Source: a bacterium (GTDB lineage Bacteria; Patescibacteriota; Minisyncoccia; Phycocordibacterales; GCA-002787175). From it: a stretch of 53,094 nt of DNA. A program made the translations under genes and the position numbers. Below, one piece after another: positions 15,030 to 23,159 of this stretch (within the stretch, counting starts at the first letter, position 1; each line of letters opens with the position of its first letter). Location of the stretch: positions 1-53,094 of the forward strand of contig JAUYKQ010000001.1 in NCBI GenBank assembly GCA_030699905.1, given 5' to 3'. The notes beneath the pieces were generated by a model. That model did not search any database, had not been told where the DNA came from, and worked only from the letters and a program-made list of their open reading frames with translations.

Positions 15030-15995
15030 ATGCCAAAAATTTACATCACTCGAAAAATTCCTGAATCTGGCACGAAAATGCTCAAAGAAAAAGGCTACGA
15101 GGTTGACGTGAGCCAAAAGGACGGCGTGCTTACCAAAGACGAGCTTAAAGATGCTTTGTCAAAAAAGCCATATGACGGAGTTTTGTGTCTTTTGACCGAT
15201 ACTATAGACGCCGAAATTTTTGACGCGTCGGAGGCGACGAAAATATTTGCTAACTATGCCGTCGGTTTTAACAACATTGACGTTGATGAGGCGAAAAAAA
15301 GAAATATAGTTGTTACAAATACTCCCGGCGTGCTTACGAATACGGTGGCGGAGCATGCTTTCGCGTTGATTTTGTCTATGGCGCATAGAATTGCCGAGTC
15401 CGACGCTTTTACCCGCGCGGGTAAATACGTGGGCTGGGCGCCGGAGCTTTTCTTGGGTACGGATGTCAAAGGCAAGACACTCGGGATTTTGGGCGCTGGC
15501 AGAATAGGAAACAGGGTCGCTGAGCAGGGCAAAAAAGGTTTTGATATGCCCATCATATATTACGACATCAAGCAAAATGACGACATTGAAAAGGTGTGCG
15601 ACGCAAAGTTTAAGGCCACTCCGGAAGAGGTGATGAAAGAGGCCGATTTCGTTTCCGTCCACGTGCCACTTCTTGATTCTACGAAACATTTGATAAACAA
15701 AGAGATGCTCGCGCTTATGAAGCCGACGGCCTATCTTGTAAACACTTCTCGCGGGCCGGTTGTGGACGAAGAGGCGCTGGTGGAGGCATTGAAAAACGGT
15801 GTGATAAAAGGGGCGGCGATTGATGTTTTTGAGAACGAGCCGGCTCTCGCTTCGGGCCTTGCCGAACTGCCTAATGTCATACTTACGCCTCATACGGCAT
15901 CCGCTACCATAGAGACCAGACAGGCAATGTCTAAAATCGCGGCTCAAAACCTGATTGATTTTTTTGAAGGAAAGGAACCGCCGAATAAGATATAG
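15030..15995 (+). CDS. D-2-hydroxyacid dehydrogenase (glyoxylate reductase / 3-phosphoglycerate dehydrogenase type)
   Basis: A 321-residue NAD(P)-dependent oxidoreductase of the D-isomer-specific family. The nucleotide-binding loop is LGILGAGRIGNRVAEQG. The catalytic triad is visible as Arg in NTSRGPVVDEEAL, Glu in DVFENEP and His in LTPHTASAT. Overall spacing fits glyoxylate/hydroxypyruvate reductases better than lactate dehydrogenase. There is no C-terminal ACT domain, so a regulated serine-pathway SerA is less likely. The start is the ATG of MPKIYITRKIPESG; seven upstream in-frame codons come from repeat words. A terminator hairpin follows. Confidence 0.88.
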   Translation: MPKIYITRKIPESGTKMLKEKGYEVDVSQKDGVLTKDELKDALSKKPYDGVLCLLTDTIDAEIFDASEATKIFANYAVGFNNIDVDEAKKRNIVVTNTPGVLTNTVAEHAFALILSMAHRIAESDAFTRAGKYVGWAPELFLGTDVKGKTLGILGAGRIGNRVAEQGKKGFDMPIIYYDIKQNDDIEKVCDAKFKATPEEVMKEADFVSVHVPLLDSTKHLINKEMLALMKPTAYLVNTSRGPVVDEEALVEALKNGVIKGAAIDVFENEPALASGLAELPNVILTPHTASATIETRQAMSKIAAQNLIDFFEGKEPPNKI

Positions 15996-16116
15996 TCCGT
16001 CAGTGTCGGTGTGGAAAACGTGGCCACCACCTTTTTCTGGTGATTTTTGTGGTGTGATTTCTATAAGAAAACACGGGCTACCACCAACTTCAAAACAAAT
16101 TGTGAGCACGGCGCTA

Positions 16117-16147
16117 AACGGCTAATACTGGTAGTGTTAGCCGTTTT
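16117..16147 (+). terminator. intrinsic terminator hairpin
   Basis: AACGGCTAATACT pairs with AGTGTTAGCCGTT (13 pairs, one G-U) around a 3-base loop, followed by TTT. It lies 120 bases after the dehydrogenase and before the rplY promoter. Confidence 0.7.
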
Positions 16148-16190
16148 AAAGTCCAGTACATTCATTGTGGGCATTGATGCTCTGTATTCT

Positions 16191-16218
16191 TTGACTTTTT
16201 CGTCCTTTTATATATAAT
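16191..16218 (+). promoter_or_regulatory. rplY promoter
   Basis: TTGACT and TATAAT are separated by 16 bases. The -10 ends eight bases before the ATG, leaving a leader of about one or two bases at most. Confidence 0.7.
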
Positions 16219-16226
16219 TCAGGACT

Positions 16227-16907
16227 ATGTTATCGTTAAATATTGAAAAACGCGCTCCGGGAATAAAGGCGAGTTCTTTGAGAAGGCAAGGGAAAATGCC
16301 GGCTGTTTTCTATGGGCGCAAACGCGCTTCCACGCCAATCACAGTAAGCGAAAAGGATTTCATAAAAATATGGAAACAGGCGGGAGAATCCACCATCGTG
16401 ATATTGAAAGACGGCAAGGAAGAAGTAGAGTCGCTGGTGTATAGCACACAGAGAGACCCTGTGACAGAGAGGCCTATACACGCGGATTTTTATACTTTTG
16501 ACAAAGGCCAGAAAATGAAGGTTGGCGTACCGATTGAATTTACGGGAGAATCGCCAGCGGTGAAGAACCTCGGCGGGGTACTGGTCAAGGTATTTCACGA
16601 AGTTGAAATAGAAGCGGAACCGAAAAATTTGCCACCCTCTCTTGTTTTGGACATTTCGTCGCTTGAAACTTTTGACAGCGTGGTTCTTGCAAAAGACATA
16701 AAACTACCGGAAGGAGTCACTCTCGTGACCGACGGTGAAGAAGTGGCCGCGTCCGTGTACGAGCCGAAAGAAGAAGAGGAAGAACCGGTGGCGGCAGAGT
16801 TTGACCCGAACGCCATAGAGGTGGAAAAGAAAGGCAAGGAAGAAATCGCCGAAGGAGAGCAGACGGGAGAGGATAAAAAAGAAGATAAATCCGACAATCA
16901 AAAATAG
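16227..16907 (+). CDS. rplY: 50S ribosomal protein bL25 (CTC family)
   Basis: A 226-residue bL25 of the long CTC form. Residues 1-90 form the 5S rRNA-binding domain (KASSLRRQGKMPAVFYG, then DPVTERPIHADFYTF). Residues 95-185 are the TL5/CTC beta domain (VGVPIEFTGESPAVKNLGG). The tail is very acidic and ends in mixed Glu/Lys repeats, as in many bacterial CTC proteins. It has its own near-leaderless promoter and is followed by a strong terminator, so it is a single-gene transcript. Confidence 0.95.
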   Translation: MLSLNIEKRAPGIKASSLRRQGKMPAVFYGRKRASTPITVSEKDFIKIWKQAGESTIVILKDGKEEVESLVYSTQRDPVTERPIHADFYTFDKGQKMKVGVPIEFTGESPAVKNLGGVLVKVFHEVEIEAEPKNLPPSLVLDISSLETFDSVVLAKDIKLPEGVTLVTDGEEVAASVYEPKEEEEEPVAAEFDPNAIEVEKKGKEEIAEGEQTGEDKKEDKSDNQK

Positions 16908-16926
16908 CAAATTTCGCGTCCACGCG

Positions 16927-16965
16927 TACGAAAAACACGTTCTTTTAAAGAACGTGTTTTTCGTA
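16927..16965 (+). terminator. strong bidirectional terminator after rplY
   Basis: ACGAAAAACACGTTC pairs with GAACGTGTTTTTCGT, a 15-bp perfect stem with a short T/A loop, extended by an outer T-A pair. Confidence 0.85.
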
Positions 16966-17033
16966 ATAAGTAGAGGAGTTTTTCCGTCTTCATATATGAT
17001 TTGCTTGTGGGCGTGGTATAATTTACTCAACTA

Positions 17034-18380
17034 ATGAATCTTAAAAGTATAAAAGTTCAACTTTTCGTCTTTGCCGTTTTGTCGCCTGTTTTGGTTCTTT
17101 TTTCTTACGTTTCCGCTCAAACAGCGCAGGAGGCGGTTTTGGAGCGTGAAGCAGAGCTCAGAGAGGAGTTGGCGAAATTGGAGGCGGAAATTCTGGAACA
17201 ACAGGAAATCTTAAAAGCCAAACAAAGAGAATCTGTTTCTTTGGAGCGGGATATCGCTATTTTAAATGCCCGCATTAAAGAAGCGCGACTTACCATTCAG
17301 GCAAAAAACATACGCATAAACAACCTTGCGGGAGATATTTCCGTAAAAACAAAAACCATCGGAGAATTGGAGGAGACGATAGACAGAAGCAAAGAGTCAT
17401 TGGCCCAGCTTATCAGAAAAGCCGACGAACTTGACACTTACAGTATTCAGGAGCTTGTGTTAAGCAGTCAGGATGTTTCCGATTTTTTCTCGGACGTTGA
17501 CTCTTTCGCTTCCATTAAAATGTCTTTACAAGTGCTGTTTGAAGATTTAAGAAGCACCAAGAACAAAACGGAAAGCGAACGCACCGTTTTGGACCATACC
17601 CGTAAATCCGAAATAGACGCTCGCGTGGATGTTGAAAGAGAAAAAAGAATAATAGAAAAAAGCGAAGCTGAAAAGAAGAAACTTCTGGCTTTAAGCAGAA
17701 ATCAGGAAAAAGAGTACGAGTCAGTCCTCAAAGAAAGAGAGAAAAAAGCGGCAGATATAAGAAGCGCTCTTTTTGCATTGCGTGACACGGCGGCCATTCC
17801 CTTCGGAACGGCTTTTGATTTAGCCACAAAGGCCTCGGAGAAAACCGGTGTGCGTCCGGCTTTTATATTGGCGATACTTACTCAAGAATCAAACATGGGA
17901 GCAAATGTTGGAACCTGCAACCGCCCTCAGGATACAAAAAAATGGAATGACATAATGCCGGGGCCAAATGATAACTCTTGGAGAGACGACCAGACCGTTT
18001 TCTTGCGTCTTATGGACGAACTCGGATTTAACCCCGAAGGTATGCCTCTCTCGTGTCCGATAGGTGGCGGTTGGGGAGGGGCGATGGGTCCGTCTCAATT
18101 TATCCCGACAACATGGGAGTCCTACAAAAACCGCATTGGAAACGTTACCGGCAACAATCCGCCGAACCCATGGAATCCCGAAGACGCCATTACTGCCACA
18201 TCGCTTTTTCTTAAGGACTTGGGCGCCGCGGGCGGAGGGTATAGCGCCGAACTTGAAGCGGCTCTCCGCTACTACGCGGGTTCAAATTGGAAAAAGCCGC
18301 AAAACGCTTTTTATGGTCGGCAGGTTTTGGCCCATGCTCAAAATATACAGGAAAACATGATAGATCCGCTGAATTTTTAG
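17034..18380 (+). CDS. secreted coiled-coil lytic transglycosylase
   Basis: A 448-residue exported cell-wall enzyme. A signal-type hydrophobic N-terminus (LFVFAVLSPVLVLFSYVSA) is followed by a long charged coiled coil over about residues 30-240, like the N-terminal half of CwlO/EnvC-type peptidoglycan hydrolase regulators. The C-terminal 170 residues are a lysozyme-like transglycosylase domain. The likely catalytic Glu is in ILAILTQESNMGAN, then come GAMGPSQFIPTTWESY and a final AALRYYAGSNW segment, as in MltB-type (SLT_2) domains. It would cleave peptidoglycan glycan strands, perhaps at division or at pilus or secretion sites. The -10 box TGGTATAAT ends 11 bases before the ATG. Confidence 0.88.
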   Translation: MNLKSIKVQLFVFAVLSPVLVLFSYVSAQTAQEAVLEREAELREELAKLEAEILEQQEILKAKQRESVSLERDIAILNARIKEARLTIQAKNIRINNLAGDISVKTKTIGELEETIDRSKESLAQLIRKADELDTYSIQELVLSSQDVSDFFSDVDSFASIKMSLQVLFEDLRSTKNKTESERTVLDHTRKSEIDARVDVEREKRIIEKSEAEKKKLLALSRNQEKEYESVLKEREKKAADIRSALFALRDTAAIPFGTAFDLATKASEKTGVRPAFILAILTQESNMGANVGTCNRPQDTKKWNDIMPGPNDNSWRDDQTVFLRLMDELGFNPEGMPLSCPIGGGWGGAMGPSQFIPTTWESYKNRIGNVTGNNPPNPWNPEDAITATSLFLKDLGAAGGGYSAELEAALRYYAGSNWKKPQNAFYGRQVLAHAQNIQENMIDPLNF

Positions 18381-18382
18381 CT

Positions 18383-18450
18383 TGGAACATGGAACAGTAA
18401 TACAGATTCGGGGTTCAAAGTGTTTCATGTTACAAGTTGTATGTTACATG
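18383..18450. repeat. GGAACATG/GTTACATG word pair
   Basis: TTGGAACATGGAACAG is followed about 45 bases on by the inverse-type words GTTTCATGTTACAAG and ATGTTACATG. It is the same word family as at 14935-15025 and sits just after the transglycosylase stop. Confidence 0.6.
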
Positions 18451-18469
18451 TCGCATAAGCAGAATGCTG

Positions 18470-18497
18470 TTGCAAAAAACGGAAAATCTGTTATATT
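18470..18497 (+). promoter_or_regulatory. rpmE promoter
   Basis: TTGCAA and TATATT are separated by 16 bases, with the -10 ending nine bases before the rpmE ATG. Confidence 0.55.
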
Positions 18498-18506
18498 AAC
18501 CGCATT

Positions 18507-18737
18507 ATGAAGAAAGATATTCACCCTCAATACCACCCGGCCGCCAAGGTAACTTGCGGTTGTGGCAACAAGTTTACCGTTGGTTCCACGCTGTCTGAAA
18601 TCAGCGTGGAAATTTGCAGTTCCTGCCACCCTTTTTACACGGGTACGGAAAAAGTTTTGGACGCCGCCGGACGAGTGGAACGATTTAAGGCAAAACAAGC
18701 AAAAGCCGTTTCTAAAAAAGGAGGAGTTAAAAAGTAG
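18507..18737 (+). CDS. rpmE: 50S ribosomal protein bL31 (zinc-binding form)
   Basis: A 76-residue bL31 beginning [20 protein letters not shown]. The CxC pair and the later [10 protein letters not shown] pair give four cysteines for one zinc, the C+ type. Its usual length and the conserved [14 protein letters not shown] segment leave little doubt. It sits in a translation cluster just upstream of prfA, a gene order common in bacteria. Confidence 0.96.
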   Translation: MKKDIHPQYHPAAKVTCGCGNKFTVGSTLSEISVEICSSCHPFYTGTEKVLDAAGRVERFKAKQAKAVSKKGGVKK

Positions 18738-18802
18738 CTTTGTCGGTACGGCAAAGTCGGGGCAGAACGCTCCGGCTTTTTAAACTTTGAGTTTTACCGG
18801 TG

Positions 18803-18808
18803 TATAAT
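18803..18808 (+). promoter_or_regulatory. prfA -10 box, leaderless
   Basis: TATAAT ends six bases before the prfA ATG. The upstream GTG that would extend the frame lies before this box. Confidence 0.65.
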
Positions 18809-18814
18809 GGCATT

Positions 18815-19765
18815 ATGGATTTAACCAAGTACAAATCAAATACAAAGACCCAATACCTTGCCGAAAGCTACGATAGATTGATTAAAGAAGAGTCGGAAAT
18901 AAACGCCATGAGGGCGAGCGACCCGTCTTTTGAAGAACTTTCCAAAGACGAGCTCGTATCCATTGCTACTCAAAAAGAGGCCATAGAGAAACAGATGGAG
19001 GATATTTTGACGGAAGAAAAACAAGAAGAGCTTTTTCCAAATGAGCTTGTTTTGGAAGTGAGAGCCGGAGTGGGAGGAGAAGAGGCATCTCTTTTCGCGG
19101 AAGAGCTTGCCAATATGTACGGCAGATATGCCACTAAAAAGGGCTGGCAATTCCGCTCTTTAAACGAATCCCAAAGCTCGCTTGGCGGATATAAAGAAGC
19201 GGCGTTTGAAATAAAAGGTAAAGACGTTTTTAAAAAACTCCGCTTTGAAACCGGAGTTCATAGGATACAGCGAGTTCCCGCTACGGAAAAATCAGGTAGA
19301 GTTCACACGTCTACCGCTTCCATCGCTATTTTACCGATAAGAAAGAAAACAAACTTTGAAATAAATCCAGCCGATATTGAAGTGGAATTTTCACGTTCCG
19401 GTGGCGCCGGCGGGCAAAATGTAAACAAGGTGGAAACGGCGGTTCGGCTTGTACATAGACCGACAGGTATTGATGTCCGATGTACGTCCGAACGCAATCA
19501 GCTTAAAAACAGGGAAAAGGCCTTTGCCATACTTAGCGCCAAACTTGAACAGTTAAAAGAAGAAGAGGAAGCCAAAAAGTTTGCTTCAGAACGAAAAGGG
19601 CAAATAGGCACGGCCGACAGGTCGGAAAAAATCCGAACTTACAACATTCTGCAGGACAGAATTACCGACCATAGAGTCAAAGAGTCCTGGCATAATATTG
19701 ACAAAATATTTCAAGGAGAGCTTGACCCGATAATTGAATCAATGGAGGAGAGAAGCGGGGAGTAA
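18815..19765 (+). CDS. prfA: peptide chain release factor 1
   Basis: A 316-residue RF1, which ends translation at UAA and UAG. The GGQ peptidyl-hydrolysis loop is in [18 protein letters not shown], and the codon-recognition PxT tripeptide is the PAT of [17 protein letters not shown], which marks RF1 rather than RF2. The N-terminal helical domain is shorter than in E. coli (360 residues). I start at MDLTKYKS, six bases after a TATAAT box. TGA stops are used in this window, so an RF2 should be encoded elsewhere. Confidence 0.95.
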   Translation: MDLTKYKSNTKTQYLAESYDRLIKEESEINAMRASDPSFEELSKDELVSIATQKEAIEKQMEDILTEEKQEELFPNELVLEVRAGVGGEEASLFAEELANMYGRYATKKGWQFRSLNESQSSLGGYKEAAFEIKGKDVFKKLRFETGVHRIQRVPATEKSGRVHTSTASIAILPIRKKTNFEINPADIEVEFSRSGGAGGQNVNKVETAVRLVHRPTGIDVRCTSERNQLKNREKAFAILSAKLEQLKEEEEAKKFASERKGQIGTADRSEKIRTYNILQDRITDHRVKESWHNIDKIFQGELDPIIESMEERSGE

Positions 19766-19882
19766 ATTTTCAAACATGCTCTAATCTTTTAAGGGCCTTG
19801 AGCAGTGGAGGTTTAGGGGAAGTCGGCGATTCAGATTTGACGGTTGTATTTTTAATGGCCGTATGCTAAAATCCTCTTTTAT

Positions 19883-20599
19883 ATGACGGAAGAAACCGTA
19901 AAAGAAAAGACGCCTGTTATTGACCGCATGTTTGCGGCCGGAGCGCATTTCGGTTTTGGCAAGTCACGCCGACACCCGAGCGCCAAATCCTATATTTTCG
20001 GAAGTAAAAACCGAACTGAAATTTTTGACTTGGAAAAAACAAGCGAGCTTTTGGAAAAAGCCAAATTCGGCATTTCCTCATTTGGGAAGGAGGGCAAAAC
20101 GGTTCTTTTTGTCAGCGGAAAAAACGAAGCTAAAGAGGCAGTCAAGTCGGCGGCGGAAAGTTTAGGCATGCCCTATGTCGCGGGCAGATGGATAGGCGGA
20201 ACAATCACCAATTTTTCCATTATCCGTTCCAGAGTTGAAAAATACTTGGAACTGGTGTCGGCTCGGGAAAAAGGAGAGCTCGCGAAATATACGAAAAAAG
20301 AGCGTCTTCTTATAGACAGGGAAATAGACCGCCTGCAAAATCTTTTTGGCGGACTTGTGCTTTTGACGAAAAAACCTGACGCGCTGTTTGTTATTGACGC
20401 CAAACAAGAATACACCGCCGTAAACGAAGCAAGGCGAATGGGAATACCCGTGGTGGCGCTTTTAAGTTCGGACGGCGATTCTTCCAGAGTCACTTATCCT
20501 GTTTTTGGCAACGATTCGGCAAAAAAAAGCATAGAGTTTTTTGTGAATGAAATGAAAGAAGCGTATGAAGAGGGCAAAAAAGCCCAGAAAATCGCGTAG
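19883..20599 (+). CDS. rpsB: 30S ribosomal protein uS2
   Basis: A 238-residue uS2. AGAHFGFGKSRRHPSAKSYI near the N-terminus, LVLLTKKPDALFVIDAKQEY and EARRMGIPVVALLSSDGD are standard landmarks, and the C-terminal helical part ends with a short basic tail. The coiled-coil insertion is recognisable around KYTKKERLLIDREIDRLQNLFGG-like sequence. It is followed after 23 bases by tsf, the classic rpsB-tsf pair. Confidence 0.95.
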   Translation: MTEETVKEKTPVIDRMFAAGAHFGFGKSRRHPSAKSYIFGSKNRTEIFDLEKTSELLEKAKFGISSFGKEGKTVLFVSGKNEAKEAVKSAAESLGMPYVAGRWIGGTITNFSIIRSRVEKYLELVSAREKGELAKYTKKERLLIDREIDRLQNLFGGLVLLTKKPDALFVIDAKQEYTAVNEARRMGIPVVALLSSDGDSSRVTYPVFGNDSAKKSIEFFVNEMKEAYEEGKKAQKIA

Positions 20600-20622
20600 C
20601 ATCCGGCTAATTTGTAAAAATC

Positions 20623-21213
20623 ATGGCGGAAATAACCACTGACCAAATAAAACAACTGCGCGACCAGACCGGCATCTCTGTAATGCAGTGCAAGAAAGCG
20701 CTTGAAGAGGCGCGTGGAGATATGGAAAAGGCCGCTATAATTCTCCGAAAGCAGGGGGCCAAAGTGGCAGAAAAGAAGAGTGACAGGACTTTGGGTTCCG
20801 GCGTTGTGCAAGCGTACATTCATGGCGGAGGGAACGTCGGGGCAATGGTGGAGATCGCGTGCGAGACGGACTTTGTCGCTAAAAATGATGAGTTTAAAAA
20901 ATTAGCTTACGATATTGCCATGCATGTGGCGGCCATGTCTCCGAAGTATTTGAAAATTGAAGATGTCTCCGAAAGTGACAGACAAAAGGCCTCGGATGTT
21001 TTTCGCGCCGAAGTCAAAGACAAGCCGGAAAATATTCAAGACAAAATACTGGAAGGCAAGCTCAACTCGCATTTTAAGGAAATGGTCCTTCTTGAACAGT
21101 CGTTTATAAAGAACCCGGAACTGACCATTAAGGACCTTGTGCAGGAGGCGGTTTTTAAATTCGGCGAAAAGGCCGAGCTTGTAAGGTTTGTAAGGTTTGA
21201 AATTCTGAAATAA
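20623..21213 (+). CDS. tsf: translation elongation factor Ts, short form
   Basis: A 196-residue EF-Ts, the nucleotide exchange factor for EF-Tu. The N-terminal UBA-like helix bundle is IKQLRDQTGISVMQCKKALE, and the EF-Tu-interacting core has VGAMVEIACETDFVAKND. At under 200 residues it is the compact type seen in Thermus and cyanobacteria, lacking one of the duplicated subdomains of the 280-residue E. coli protein. It is co-transcribed with rpsB. Confidence 0.95.
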   Translation: MAEITTDQIKQLRDQTGISVMQCKKALEEARGDMEKAAIILRKQGAKVAEKKSDRTLGSGVVQAYIHGGGNVGAMVEIACETDFVAKNDEFKKLAYDIAMHVAAMSPKYLKIEDVSESDRQKASDVFRAEVKDKPENIQDKILEGKLNSHFKEMVLLEQSFIKNPELTIKDLVQEAVFKFGEKAELVRFVRFEILK

Positions 21214-21288
21214 TTCCACGTAAACATTCGCAAAACCAGTGCGAGGATTTGTTTGGTTTGCTTTGAAATCTTGTGGTAATATATTGGA

Positions 21289-21672
21289 ATGAATCTTGCA
21301 ATAATTTTATTTGCCGTTTCCTTGTCCGGTATGGCGGTTCTCGTAATTTTAAAAATGCGGTCGCTGTCCGCCGGCAGAGTCGGGATTTTTTCCGGAACGG
21401 AGAAAGTTGAAAAAAACATAGAGACCTTTTTAAAGTCGTACCGTTTGTTTGTCAGCCGTCTTAGGCAGGGTATTAGACACCTTTTTACATCTGTAAAAGA
21501 AGTGGCTATTGCCAAAACTGGGGAAGCGCGGAATAAAGGAAAGAGCATGATGATACCTTCTGTTTCAAAAAGACGCAGATATTCAAGAAAGAGAGGGGCG
21601 GTATCTTTCTTTCTCAAGGACGTGGCCGAGTACAAAAAAGAGATAAGTGGCAAAGAAAACCGTAGCCACTGA
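21289..21672 (+). CDS. hypothetical single-pass membrane protein
   Basis: A 127-residue protein of unknown family. An N-terminal hydrophobic helix (residues 3-22, LAIILFAVSLSGMAVLVILK) is followed by a strongly basic soluble part with RRRYSRKRGAVSFFL, suggesting a cytoplasmic domain near membrane or nucleic acid. Evidence that it is real: a TGGTAATAT extended -10 ends exactly six bases before the ATG, and it fills the gap between tsf and tRNA-Thr on the same strand. No function is proposed. Confidence 0.6.
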   Translation: MNLAIILFAVSLSGMAVLVILKMRSLSAGRVGIFSGTEKVEKNIETFLKSYRLFVSRLRQGIRHLFTSVKEVAIAKTGEARNKGKSMMIPSVSKRRRYSRKRGAVSFFLKDVAEYKKEISGKENRSH

Positions 21673-21727
21673 TTTTGTTTTAAGGTCATTTTCTTTAGTT
21701 TGCGTGACAGGTTCTATTTAGTTTAGT

Positions 21728-21804
21728 GCCGATGTAGCTCAGTTGGCTAGAGCAGCCGTTTTGTAAACGGCAGGTCGTCGGTTCGAACCCGACCATCGGC
21801 TCCA
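21728..21804 (+). tRNA. tRNA-Thr (anticodon TGT)
   Basis: The cloverleaf closes fully: acceptor GCCGATG with CATCGGC, D arm with AGTTGGCTA loop, anticodon stem GCCGT/ACGGC holding loop TTTGTAA (anticodon TGT, reading ACA), and T arm with GGTTCGAACCC. The CCA end is encoded. Confidence 0.96.
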
Positions 21805-21926
21805 AGATTAGACGTTTTGGTTTTTGACCAACGGAAGCATGGGCGGCGCACAGCGTCGCCCTCAAAGTTTTCGGGCAGAGTGGCGGGTCTTGAAGAAAAA
21901 ATTTAGGCACACTGTTTGAGAAATGT

Positions 21927-21932
21927 TAAAAT
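21927..21932 (+). promoter_or_regulatory. extended -10 box of rhomboid gene, leaderless
   Basis: TGTTAAAAT ends six bases before the ATG of the rhomboid gene. Confidence 0.55.
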
Positions 21933-21938
21933 CAGAGA

Positions 21939-22808
21939 ATGAATCGAGTTCAAAACCACGAAGACGGTTATTTCACGATATTCTATTTACCGACCATTAC
22001 TATATTTCTAATTGTCGTGAATGTGTTAATTTTTCTGATTATTCAAAATCAAACAGTTATTCATCCTCAATCTGATAAAAATATATATCAATGTATTGTA
22101 CAGAAATTTCCAGAATGCTTGGTGCGAGAAAAAGATCAGAACAAATATTTTGATTGTGCTACTTCTCAAATTCAAAGAGGTGATGTCCGGCCCGAAGTCT
22201 GTTTGTATAACATAAGGGAAAGTTGTTTGAATAACCGCGAATTTTTGACACAATGTTTCCCTTATGATGCTGAGATATCACGCCATTTTGGATTCGTGCC
22301 AAATAATCTAAGGAACAATCAAAATATTTTTTCCATTTTGACCTCTGTCTTTCTTCACGGCAACTGGGCGCATTTGATCAATAATATGATCTCATTGCTT
22401 CTGGTGGGAGTATTTGTTGAAACTAGATTGGGTAAAACTAAATACATAGCGCTTTATCTCTTTGCTGGCATATTTGCAAACCTATTCTTTTATTTTTTCA
22501 ATTCAGGCAGTATTACACCCCTGATCGGAGCTTCTGGAGCAATATTCGGTTTGATGGGGGCAAATTTAATTCTTAATTTTTATAAGTCGAAAAGCAATCT
22601 TGTACCGCATATTTTCGGAATCGATTTTTACGGGCTTCCTTCCCGCTACCTCATAGTTGCTTTTCTGTTGCAATTTATGTATACGCTATTCAGTGGTGAA
22701 TCAGCGATAGCTTTTAGCGCTCACATTGGAGGATTTATCGCCGGAATAATATTGATTCTTTTTCTAAAAAACAAAAGTGAAAGTTATACACCTACACCTG
22801 TAAATTAG
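21939..22808 (+). CDS. rhomboid-family intramembrane serine protease
   Basis: A 289-residue polytopic protein. After a first membrane helix (TITIFLIVVNVLIFLII) there is an approximately 90-residue extracytoplasmic insert with about six cysteines. The rhomboid core follows: HGNWAHLINNMISLLLVG, the catalytic serine motif GASGAIFGLMGANL, and the catalytic histidine in SAHIGGFIAGIIL. Rhomboids cut transmembrane substrates within the membrane. The Cys-rich insert is unusual and is probably disulphide-bonded. The substrate is unknown. The start is the ATG six bases after a TAAAAT box. Confidence 0.92.
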   Translation: MNRVQNHEDGYFTIFYLPTITIFLIVVNVLIFLIIQNQTVIHPQSDKNIYQCIVQKFPECLVREKDQNKYFDCATSQIQRGDVRPEVCLYNIRESCLNNREFLTQCFPYDAEISRHFGFVPNNLRNNQNIFSILTSVFLHGNWAHLINNMISLLLVGVFVETRLGKTKYIALYLFAGIFANLFFYFFNSGSITPLIGASGAIFGLMGANLILNFYKSKSNLVPHIFGIDFYGLPSRYLIVAFLLQFMYTLFSGESAIAFSAHIGGFIAGIILILFLKNKSESYTPTPVN

Positions 22809-23159
22809 GTCATTCTATCCATTTTGTGTTATAATGTAAAACATGACCACTTCTGGAATGATAAATTTCATATTAGTTGCGCCCAAATTTTTTCTCCAAG
22901 CCCCGCCATCACCCTCGTTTGCATGGCGTCCGACCCTGCCCGCTATCACCAATCTTTAGATTTGGCAGGTGAAGCGAAGATGAAACAAAGAGGCAAATAC
23001 CATTTTATTTTCTTCTTAATGAAAACTTCATAATAGTCAAACTATAATTACGATAAAATAAAATTACGCTACGACATTCAACTCTGAAGAAAATAGCGGG
23101 AGCGTTTGAAATAAGTTCAGACGATTAGACGAATAGAGTAATTAGCATTATGCACTCCT
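22809..23159. other. intergenic region with a promoter-led 38-codon frame
   Basis: TATAAT at 22830-22835 ends seven bases before an ATG opening a 38-codon frame (22843-22959, MTTSGMINFILVAPKFF at the start). The second half (PSFAWRPTLPAITNL) looks like translated repeat sequence, so this may be a gene decapitated by a repeat. The remainder, to the kinase start, is AT-rich with no recognisable feature. Confidence 0.35.

Noticed and set aside
15159-16109. 316-codon minus-strand frame opposite the dehydrogenase
   Set aside because: Shadow frame of a well-supported gene; composition (many His, Arg, Cys) is typical of antisense translation.
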